From: Halarcobacter sp.
GTDB taxonomy: Bacteria; Campylobacterota; Campylobacteria; Campylobacterales; Arcobacteraceae
Direction: 5' to 3'
Length of the DNA stretch: 64,000 nucleotides
Assembly (NCBI GenBank): GCA_030145305.1
Contig: JAQYVX010000002.1
Span: forward strand, 327,270-391,269
The translations under genes and the position numbers were made by a program. Positions 47,314 through 53,499 of the stretch are shown piece by piece; the stretch's first letter is position 1; each line of letters begins with the position of its first letter. The notes below the pieces were generated by a model. The model ran no database searches. It was not told the DNA's origin and was given only the letters and a program-made list of their open reading frames with translations.

Positions 47314-47329
47314 CAAGGACTAGTCAAGG
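47314..47329 (+). repeat. Left 16-bp direct repeat, attL-like
   Basis: CAAGGACTAGTCAAGG occurs 10 bases before the integrase remnant and is repeated at 52340-52355 with one mismatch (G to T at position 10). Position next to an integrase gene is typical of an attachment site. Confidence 0.6.
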
Positions 47330-47338
47330 ACTAAAATA

Positions 47339-47707
47339 ATGACAATTTTCAAAATACAATCAAAAAGAACCCCTACAAATGAAGAAGGTATTTTTTACAA
47401 ACGCATTATAAATGATAATGGCAAAGAAATAGATAAAATTTATCTTATTAGATATAGAAATAATGATAAAGACAGATTAAAGACAATAGGAAAATATTCC
47501 CAAGGAATTAGAATAAATTATTGTAAACAAATAAGAAATGAAATACTTATGAAATTAAGATTAGGAGAAGATCCTCCAGTAATTGTAAAAATTGGTGCAA
47601 TTTATATTAATATGACGCTCAGAAAAATACATAGATATATTTTATGTTTATTCTTTTCAATAGAAAAAAGAAGAAATTATAATTTTAAGAGTAGAAAAAT
47701 TGAGTAA
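47339..47707 (+). pseudogene. Tyrosine integrase N-terminal remnant
   Basis: The 122-residue frame matches the N-terminal DNA-binding part of phage/island integrases in its first 80 or so residues: EGIFYKRIINDNGKEIDKIY, LIRYRN, RLKTIGKYSQGIRINYCKQI and RNEILMKLRLGEDPP. The catalytic domain (R-H-R-Y) is absent, and the last 40 residues do not look like the family. I infer truncation plus a frame change. It lies 10 bases inside the left direct repeat. Confidence 0.7.
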
Positions 47708-47775
47708 AGTAGATTTTAAAACCAAGTCTTAATAATTAAATATATACAATAAAAATAAATAAAGAGGTGAACAAT

Positions 47776-47817
47776 ATGTTTGGTAGCAAAAAAGTTAATT
47801 GGAGTACGAAATGTTAG
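47776..47817 (+). CDS. 13-residue upstream ORF coupled to the next gene
   Basis: MFGSKKVNWSTKC follows AGAGGTGAACAAT, the best ribosome binding site in this stretch. Its TAG overlaps the next gene: the downstream ATG at 47811 lies inside the final codons (AAATGTTAG). Ribosomes ending here could re-initiate on the membrane-protein gene, which has no site of its own. It may be a leader peptide or the relic of a longer gene. Confidence 0.45.
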   Translation: MFGSKKVNWSTKC

Positions 47818-48110
47818 ATTTTTTTTTAACTAATTTAAACAATTTAAACGAGATTATAAAAGCCAATTTTGTCATTATAATTATGGTGACACCACTTGTA
47901 ATAGTAATAGGATTTTTTATTCTTTATCTTGAAAATAAAGAAAAGAAAATCAAAAAAGCTTTCAATGAAAACAAAATAATTTACTTTAAAAATAAGAATG
48001 AAATTATTGAACTTTCAAAATCAAATGGATGGCTTTTGAGTGATGGATACTTTAAGAAAAATGATAGATTCATTGAAATAGAAAATAATAGTGATAATTT
48101 GTCACTATAA
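47811..48110 (+). CDS. Small single-pass membrane protein of unknown function
   Basis: A 99-residue protein with one membrane helix (about FVIIIMVTPLVIVIGFFILY) followed by a lysine-rich stretch and a small cytoplasmic part (NGWLLSDGYFKKNDRFIEIE). An alternative TTG start lies at 47799. The ATG is preferred because of overlap with the coupled upstream ORF. No family recognised. It lies inside the island. Confidence 0.6.
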   Translation: MLDFFLTNLNNLNEIIKANFVIIIMVTPLVIVIGFFILYLENKEKKIKKAFNENKIIYFKNKNEIIELSKSNGWLLSDGYFKKNDRFIEIENNSDNLSL

Positions 48111-48120
48111 TCTGGCTACC

Positions 48121-48155
48121 ACAGATAGGACATAATATTATCTCCTATTTTCTGT
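48121..48155 (+). terminator. Long hairpin after the small membrane protein gene
   Basis: ATAGGA-C-ATAAT is followed directly by ATTAT-C-TCCTAT, a near-perfect 24-bp palindrome extended by ACAG/CTGT, with a short T run. It ends the plus-strand transcript. Confidence 0.6.
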
Positions 48156-48211
48156 TGACATATCAATTTAACCACCCTATCCGATAGTTATGTTTTCAAA
48201 GTCAATTATAT

Positions 48212-48414
48212 TCATGATTTTTCTTTTTTTAATCTATATTCAATAATCTCTTCAATGGTAATAATCGGCATTGAATGTTTTTTTGAAAATATCTCTATTT
48301 GCTCACCTTTTGCCTATGTCCAGGAGAAACAATCTTTGATATACCATCTTTGGAAATAGCAGATTTTATTGTAGTAACTCTATCTTGTGCTGATACACCT
48401 GTAGTAACATTATT
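48212..48414 (-). pseudogene. ribB: ribB remnant (3,4-dihydroxy-2-butanone-4-phosphate synthase)
   Basis: Two RibB pieces are readable on the minus strand. The first, NNVTTGVSAQDRVTTIKSAI then IVSPGH, matches the conserved core TTGVSAxDRxxTI...VSPGH. The second, in another frame, is IFSKKHSMPIITIEEIIEYR, matching the end of the RibB domain. The N terminus, including the start codon, and the stretch after VSPGH are missing. The fragment starts right at the 3' edge of the FMN riboswitch, so a deletion removed the gene's beginning. Confidence 0.8.
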
Positions 48415-48415
48415 T

Positions 48416-48547
48416 TCTCTTCCATCCAGACTTTAACTGTTGGTTTTGGATTTACACCAAATCTGCTTGACCCTTACAAAAGTAAGGCGCTCGTGGACTT
48501 CTATTAATTACAGTTACCACCAGTAAGGAATTTCACCTTGCCCTGAG
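48416..48547 (-). ncRNA. FMN riboswitch (RFN element)
   Basis: On the minus strand the conserved RFN blocks occur in order: CAGGGCAAGGTGAAATTCC, TACTGGTGGTAA, CACGAGCGCC, GGGTCAAGCAGATTTGGTG, TAAATCC, AACAGTTAAAGTC and TGGATGGAAGAGAAAATAA. This aptamer binds FMN and usually controls riboflavin genes. It still looks intact, but the gene behind it is a ribB fragment. Confidence 0.9.
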
Positions 48548-48967
48548 AAATAAATTTGAAAAATGGTATCTAATTAGGACTTAATTTTTTCTAAATGAAA
48601 CTGTAAAATATGGTTCTGATTTTACAGGTTGTTGAACTTGTTTTATAACTTATCTTTGTAGCAATTTTCTGTCCACATTACTCTTCTTAATATATTTAAC
48701 ATTTTGCAGGTTTATTACGATATCACCTTAATATACATATATTATGTACTATTATCATCTAAATATCGACAATAAACATACATAAAAAGCATATCATAAA
48801 CTTAAAATTTATTTAGAAAGTATCTCAATTTCCAATATTTTTTATAGTAACATCTACAAAAATAGCTTAATTAAGGTGTTTGTAGGCATTTTGATATACG
48901 ACATTTTTTGTGCATGTTATTTGTTAATTTTTAGGGTGTTTTATATATAATGTATATTCAATAAATA
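48548..48967. other. Gene-free AT-rich stretch upstream of the riboswitch
   Basis: No gene is seen on either strand. CTGTAAAAT (48601-48609) and ATTTTACAG (48619-48627) form a hairpin, and on the minus strand the riboswitch transcript must start between this and 48547. The remainder is AT-rich without a recognisable motif, in contrast to the GC-rich attC-like block that follows. Confidence 0.4.
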
Positions 48968-49156
48968 GTTGTTCGTTCCCGCTTCGCGTGAACGAACAAC
49001 GGCGGTGCTGACCACTGAACGTGTCACCCGTCATTTGTCATTCTTCGCTTCGCTACGAACAACAAATGACAGGAGACACACACTCATCCATCTTCCAGAA
49101 AACACTCCGTGATTTCTGAAATATGACTGAGTGGTGCTCAGCACCGCCGTTAGGCT
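48968..49156 (+). other. GC-rich attC-like site (attC1) with nested hairpins
   Basis: The block ends with an integron core site GTTAGGC (49150-49156). AACGGCGGTGCTGA at 48998-49011 pairs with TCAGCACCGCCGTT near 49139-49152, giving the outer attC stem. Inside, GTCATTTGT (49030-49038) pairs with ACAAATGAC (49062-49070), and just before it GTTGTTCGTTC (48968-48978) pairs with GAACGAACAAC (48990-49000). The 5' inverse core GAACAAC departs from RYYYAAC, but its reverse complement GTTGTTC is at 48968, so an ORF-less mini-cassette is possible. Confidence 0.65.
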
Positions 49157-49179
49157 AATGATAAATTCTAAGGAAAATA

Positions 49180-50031
49180 ATGAGTATTGATGAAAATATA
49201 AATGTTGAGATGCCATCAATGAAATCATTATTCATAGAAATGTATTTTAATGAAACACTACTAAGTTCAGGTACTGCTATTCTTGTTGCTGATGATAGAG
49301 AATCACATTGTACATTAATAACAAATAGACATAATGTTACAGGTAAAAATCAAGATACAGGGAAACATTTAAGTAAAACTTTATCTGAACCAAACTATAT
49401 AATTATTCATTTTCATAAAAATAATACAAACAAAAGTGAATGGAAGAAAGTTAAGCTACCACTTTATAGAGAGGATGGAACACCTTTTTGGATTGAACAT
49501 CCTACTTTTAAAGAAAAGGCAGATATTGTTGCACTTAATTTAAAATGGGGCAATGATATAATTAAATATCCATACTACTTAAAAACAAATCTTGATAGAG
49601 TTAATATGGCTATAACACCTGCTGAAACAATTAGTGTTATTGGTTTTCCTTTTGGCTTATCAAGTTATATGAAATTTCCAATTTGGGCTACAGGTTTTTT
49701 AGCACAAGAGTTAAGTTTAGTTTCTAAAGAAAATCCTATATTTTTAATTGACTGCAGGACAAGGCAAGGACAATCTGGTTCAGCTGTAATTGCTTATAGA
49801 CCATCAGGTTTTCGTAAGTATGAAGGTAATAAAGTCATATCTGAATTATCTCCATCAAAAACATGGGAATTTTTAGGTATTTATTCTGGCAGAATTAATT
49901 CTGAATCTGACTTAGGAAAAGTTTGGCATGTAAGTGCTATTGAAGAGTTATATCAAGAAGCAACTAATGAATATAAGAAAAGAGAAAGTGCAAAAGAAAA
50001 GCCTAACAAAGCTTTGGAGAGAAATATTTGA
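49180..50031 (+). CDS. Cassette gene: trypsin-like serine protease domain protein
   Basis: A 283-residue cytosolic protein (no signal peptide) with a chymotrypsin-like triad: His51 in TNRHNV, Asp115 in KADIVAL, Ser199 in RQGQSGSAVI. AAGGA precedes the ATG, 24 bases after the preceding core site. The last residues (PNKALERNI) are encoded by the attC itself. Its target is unknown; intracellular trypsin-like proteases occur in several anti-phage systems, so a defence role is possible but unproven. Confidence 0.85.
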   Translation: MSIDENINVEMPSMKSLFIEMYFNETLLSSGTAILVADDRESHCTLITNRHNVTGKNQDTGKHLSKTLSEPNYIIIHFHKNNTNKSEWKKVKLPLYREDGTPFWIEHPTFKEKADIVALNLKWGNDIIKYPYYLKTNLDRVNMAITPAETISVIGFPFGLSSYMKFPIWATGFLAQELSLVSKENPIFLIDCRTRQGQSGSAVIAYRPSGFRKYEGNKVISELSPSKTWEFLGIYSGRINSESDLGKVWHVSAIEELYQEATNEYKKRESAKEKPNKALERNI

Positions 50032-50069
50032 CCCTGCGGCTCAAATATTTCTCAACTCAAACGTTATGC
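50001..50069 (+). other. attC2 recombination site
   Basis: A 69-bp site from GCCTAAC to GTTATGC. The inner stem GAGAAATATTTGA / TCAAATATTTCTC is a perfect 13-bp match around CCCTGCGGC. The first 7 bases are the reverse complement of the core GTTAGGC at 49150. Confidence 0.9.
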
Positions 50070-50083
50070 TAAAAGGTTAAGTT

Positions 50084-50536
50084 ATGAAACAATGTCCTAA
50101 TTGTGGAAAGAAGTCAATTCCTCTTAAGTGGATTATTTTTAATAAATCATCTTCAGGATCTTTTATCAAGTGTTTCCAATGCTCAAATTGTAATGAAAAA
50201 ATTAAGAAAAATAAAAACTTCATTTTTTTTATTTTATCTGGCTTACCAGCCATAGAACTCGTATGGATATTAATAATTGCTTTTTTTCTAAATTATATTA
50301 CAGGTTCTTTAGGGGTGGCAATTATTGGCACTATAATGACATTTGTATTTTTAGAGTATATTTTAGAATATTTATCACCATTAAGCGTAGCTGATGAAGC
50401 ATATTGCCGTGATGAAATGACGAAGATAGGAGCTATTTTTGCGTTAGTTTTAATGGTATCTATTATAGGTTTTTTAATATATTGTTTTATTGTTAGTCCA
50501 TTTGTATTGAATACTGGATTTTGTGGTAAAGGTTAA
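50084..50536 (+). CDS. Cassette gene: zinc-ribbon membrane protein
   Basis: A 150-residue protein with an N-terminal zinc ribbon (CPNCGKK...CFQCSNCNEK) and three predicted membrane helices (about residues 45-65, 70-92 and 115-140). The ribbon should face the cytosol. AAAGG lies upstream, 14 bases after attC2. No family recognised; a plausible role is sensing or anchoring. Confidence 0.75.
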   Translation: MKQCPNCGKKSIPLKWIIFNKSSSGSFIKCFQCSNCNEKIKKNKNFIFFILSGLPAIELVWILIIAFFLNYITGSLGVAIIGTIMTFVFLEYILEYLSPLSVADEAYCRDEMTKIGAIFALVLMVSIIGFLIYCFIVSPFVLNTGFCGKG

Positions 50537-50544
50537 ATACTAAA

Positions 50545-50675
50545 GCATAACAAATCCTAGAAGTGAACGAAGGTATACTTGCAATTATTCAAACTTCAAA
50601 GTCTAAAAAAGCTAGAATGTATTTCAAATAGTCAAGTGGTCAAATACCCTCGTCCACTTAAATCATACGTTAGTC
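50545..50675 (+). other. attC3 recombination site
   Basis: A 131-bp site from GCATAAC to GTTAGTC. Arms AAGTGAACGAAGGTAT (50561-50576) and ATACCCTCGTCCACTT (50644-50659) match at 14 of 16 positions. Its first 7 bases are the reverse complement of GTTATGC at 50063. Confidence 0.88.
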
Positions 50676-50739
50676 TCTATTTATTAATTTAAAACTAACT
50701 ATTAAAACTTTTGTGATACAAACCGTGACACAAAATAGA

Positions 50740-50745
50740 TATAAT
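50740..50745 (+). promoter_or_regulatory. -10 box inside cassette 3
   Basis: AGATATAAT lies 22 bases before the ATG at 50767, within the cassette's own leader, so the gene need not rely on an upstream integron promoter. AAAGG follows as ribosome binding site. Confidence 0.55.
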
Positions 50746-50766
50746 TTGATTTAAAGGTAAAGTATA

Positions 50767-52035
50767 ATGGTAAAAAGATTTCCTATAAAATGTGAAACAT
50801 GTGAACAAGGATTAATATTAAGACTAGGAATGGGAGAACAAAAAGTTCAGGTTTTTAATATAGCATGTCCAAATTGTAAACAAAAAATATCTATTATTAT
50901 AGAATTTGACAAGTCAATTAAACAAAAAATTACTCTTAATGAAGTTATTGATGGATATTCACTAAAGAGTTTCTTTAATGCAATACCAGTAGAAGAAAAA
51001 GATGAATTTATAACCTTTAATTTACATGCAGAAATGGTATACCCTAAATATTTAATACATGATAAACTTCAATTACCTTCTGTAATAGTATCACCTTTAA
51101 TGATGGCACATGCAAGAGAGGAAGGTATTATAACAGAAGAAGATGAATTAGAACATAGAAAAAAATTAAAGTATTTATCAATATTTGATTTTTTAGGTGG
51201 TGATGGTAATTTACTTGAAGACTGGTCAATTATAAAAAAGGCTTGGAACTTACATAAATCAAATTTAAATGAATTAGTTCATAAAGAACTAAAAAGATAT
51301 ACTAATTATTCTAACTTACCAAATAATGGTAAAGATATTTATAATATTATATTCCATTTCTTTTATAGGTTTATACTTCCTAATAAATATTTATATTTAA
51401 ATATAGAAAATGAATTTGAAAAAGCAAGAAAATTAAATAATGATGAAATGGAAAATTTTATAAATTATTATAAAGAAAACTTAAAAGATTTATTTTTCGA
51501 AAATTATATAGAAATATTTGATGAATATTTTAATAACTTCCAAGAATTTAATAGAGTTTTATTAAATAATAAAATTAACCTACACCCTGAAAAAGATTCA
51601 GAATCAATTTTATGTCCTGTAAATTTTAATGATGTAAAAATGTACTATGGAAATGCATATGAATTTTTCACTTCACATATTCTGACACTAGTATGTACTA
51701 ATAATGTATTAAATAATAGAAAGTTTAATGAATTTGAGAATATGACATTTAATAAATATTTAAAAGACGTTACAAAAGAGAAAAAATCAAAACCACTAGA
51801 AAACAACAATATATTTAAACGCTTTACTGACATACTGGAAAGTACAATACGAAATGCATCTCATCATAAATGGTTTTATATTCATAAAGATTTACCAGGT
51901 AGTTTACAGTATAAAAGTGGAGGAACAGGTGCCTTAAGACAAATATCATATATTGATTATTTATATAAATCAAATGAAATCACAATGTCTTTAGCTACAT
52001 TATTAATGATAGAAATATATTTAATCGACTATTAA
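50767..52035 (+). CDS. Cassette gene: zinc-ribbon protein with HEPN-like RNxxxH motif
   Basis: A 422-residue protein. The N terminus has two cysteine pairs (CETC and CPNC, 22 or so residues apart) forming a likely zinc ribbon. The middle is helical and unassigned. Near the C terminus, in a helical region, Arg362-Asn363-x3-His367 (STIRNASHHKW) fits the RNxxxH signature of HEPN ribonucleases, common in abortive-infection and toxin proteins. Nuclease activity is inferred from this motif only. Full-length and in frame. Confidence 0.75.
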   Translation: MVKRFPIKCETCEQGLILRLGMGEQKVQVFNIACPNCKQKISIIIEFDKSIKQKITLNEVIDGYSLKSFFNAIPVEEKDEFITFNLHAEMVYPKYLIHDKLQLPSVIVSPLMMAHAREEGIITEEDELEHRKKLKYLSIFDFLGGDGNLLEDWSIIKKAWNLHKSNLNELVHKELKRYTNYSNLPNNGKDIYNIIFHFFYRFILPNKYLYLNIENEFEKARKLNNDEMENFINYYKENLKDLFFENYIEIFDEYFNNFQEFNRVLLNNKINLHPEKDSESILCPVNFNDVKMYYGNAYEFFTSHILTLVCTNNVLNNRKFNEFENMTFNKYLKDVTKEKKSKPLENNNIFKRFTDILESTIRNASHHKWFYIHKDLPGSLQYKSGGTGALRQISYIDYLYKSNEITMSLATLLMIEIYLIDY

Positions 52036-52053
52036 AATAAATTTGAATTTTAA

Positions 52054-52187
52054 GACTAACAAAACATTGGAAAAAGAACGAGTGACCCATCGAAATTTTA
52101 AGCCAAAATAAGCTTTAACATAGTGGTTATAAAAAGAAGTCAGCAAACATATTGAGGGGTCATCGTCCTTCAATTTAGTCGTTCAAC
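52054..52187 (+). other. attC4 recombination site
   Basis: A 134-bp site from GACTAAC to GTTCAAC. Arm AAGAACGAGTGACCC pairs with GGGGTCATCGTCCTT with few mismatches. The first 7 bases are the reverse complement of GTTAGTC at 50669. No further cassette follows. Confidence 0.82.
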
Positions 52188-52339
52188 AACCTCTTATATT
52201 TGGAACACAAAGCACTAATATTAATCTTCCGTCTTCCTCAAAGTGTTCAAAAAATAAAAAATGTAAAGTTCCATAAACCTTATAGAATTATGGAATAAAA
52301 AAATGAGCTTTGCAATTAACTCATAATTTATTATTTTAG

Positions 52340-52355
52340 CAAGGACTATTCAAGG
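52340..52355 (+). repeat. Right 16-bp direct repeat, attR-like
   Basis: CAAGGACTATTCAAGG matches the left repeat at 47314-47329 at 15 of 16 positions, in the same orientation. It marks the right edge of the island. Confidence 0.6.
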
Positions 52356-52414
52356 CCTTTTATATTTTATTTAAAACTTAAATTAATTTAGAAGATTGAT
52401 TTTATAGAAGTTTT

Positions 52415-52437
52415 AAAAGGAGAATTCCTCTCCTTTT
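52415..52437. terminator. Terminator between the island and rfaE1
   Basis: AAAAGGAGA and TCTCCTTTT form a 9-bp stem around ATTCC, followed by ATTTTTT on the plus strand. On the minus strand it would end the apt-to-rfaE1 transcript. Confidence 0.75.
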
Positions 52438-52480
52438 ATTTTTTGTGATTTTATTTTTAATTAGCTATTTAGCTACTTAC

Positions 52481-53473
52481 TTATTTAACTTGGCAGCTTA
52501 AATGAGTTTCAATTATTTTTCTATCCAAATAAACTTGGTCAGATTGAATTTCTTCCATTGATACAGTTGCCGTTCCAGCTTTTCTTAAAACAACACCAGT
52601 TGCTAAGTTTGCAAATTCTACTGAACTTATAATATCATTATTTAATGCAACTGCAAATCCAAGTGCAGCTAAAAGTGTATCACCAGAACCTGTTACATCA
52701 AATACTTCTAAAGGAACAGTAGGAAGAACAGAAAGTTTTTCATCTTTTAGCACTGCAACTCCATCTTCTGATAGTGTTACAATAGATTCTTGTGTTTTAT
52801 ATTTATTTTTAATCTCTTTTAGAGCATCTAAAAGTCTATCACTATTATCTATATCAATTTCTGTAGCAATAGCAGCTTCATCTTTATTTGGAATAATAAG
52901 ATAAGCACCTTCATATTTAGAATAGTCATCACCAAAAGGGTCCACTATAACTTTTACATTATTCTTATTTGCATATGAAATTATTTTTTCTGTAAAGTCT
53001 TTCGTTAAAACACCCTTTCCATAATCTGCAAGTAAAATTACATCATAAGCATTAATTTTTTCTTGAAGTTTTGAATATAATTTTTTTACACTATCAAAAG
53101 AGATGTTATTTCTACTTTCATGATCAAATCTAAAAATTTGCTGATTCCCAGACATAACTCTAGTTTTTTTAGAAGTTTTTCGCCCCTTTTGTTCTATTAA
53201 AAAAGATTTAGTTTCAACTTCATCTAACATATGTTTTAAAAGTTTTGCATTATCATCATTCCCAACTACTGACATTAGAGAAACTTTTGCTCCAAGAGAA
53301 GATAGGTTTCTAATTACATTCCCAGCTCCTCCTAAAACATCTTTTTCTTCTTTTACATCTACAACTGCTACAGGAGCATCTAAAGCTATTCTATTACAAC
53401 TTCCAGTTAAATAGGCATCTATCATTAAATCACCTATTACTAAAACTTTTGGTTTTTTATCTGTTTTAATCAT
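52481..53473 (-). CDS. rfaE1: D-glycero-beta-D-manno-heptose-7-phosphate kinase
   Basis: A 330-residue PfkB/ribokinase-family enzyme for ADP-heptose synthesis. Start VLVIGDLMIDAYLTG, the LGGAGNVIRNL motif and the catalytic VFDVTGSGDTLLAALGF near the C terminus are clear. It has only the kinase half; the E. coli HldE adenylyltransferase domain is missing, so RfaE2 must be encoded elsewhere. gmhB lies 4 kb upstream in the same orientation. Confidence 0.93.
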   Translation of the reverse strand: MIKTDKKPKVLVIGDLMIDAYLTGSCNRIALDAPVAVVDVKEEKDVLGGAGNVIRNLSSLGAKVSLMSVVGNDDNAKLLKHMLDEVETKSFLIEQKGRKTSKKTRVMSGNQQIFRFDHESRNNISFDSVKKLYSKLQEKINAYDVILLADYGKGVLTKDFTEKIISYANKNNVKVIVDPFGDDYSKYEGAYLIIPNKDEAAIATEIDIDNSDRLLDALKEIKNKYKTQESIVTLSEDGVAVLKDEKLSVLPTVPLEVFDVTGSGDTLLAALGFAVALNNDIISSVEFANLATGVVLRKAGTATVSMEEIQSDQVYLDRKIIETHLSCQVK

Positions 53474-53499
53474 CTTCCATCCTAATTATAAATTTATAA

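Larger units (their letters stand above)
49151..52181 (+). mobile_element. Integron gene-cassette array lacking an integrase (CALIN-like)
   Basis: Three consecutive cassettes (49151-50063, 50064-50669, 50670-52181), each one plus-strand ORF followed by an attC. For each cassette the 5' inverse core of its attC is the exact reverse complement of the core at its own start: GCCTAAC/GTTAGGC, GCATAAC/GTTATGC, GACTAAC/GTTAGTC. This is what a cassette excised as a circle requires, and three exact matches are unlikely by chance. No intI-like gene is present in the window. Confidence 0.9.
47314..52355. mobile_element. Genomic island with integrase remnant and integron cassette array
   Basis: About 5 kb between two 16-bp near-identical direct repeats. 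It carries a truncated tyrosine integrase, a small membrane protein, an FMN riboswitch with ribB fragments, and three gene cassettes. It separates ychF from rfaE1-pepA-dedA-apt. As the integrase is broken, the island is probably fixed. Confidence 0.65.

Noticed and set aside
47339..47707. The integrase remnant as the integron integrase intI
   Set aside because: Its N terminus resembles phage/island integrases, it points in the same direction as the cassettes, and no catalytic domain is present.
48130..48212. Short minus-strand CPICGS-like zinc-knuckle peptide downstream of ribB
   Set aside because: It coincides with the long terminator palindrome, has no proper start and ends soon.
49031..49228. 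Minus-strand 65-codon frame over the attC1 block
   Set aside because: It lies across the attC hairpins and the start of the protease gene; the length follows from the GC-rich repeat structure.
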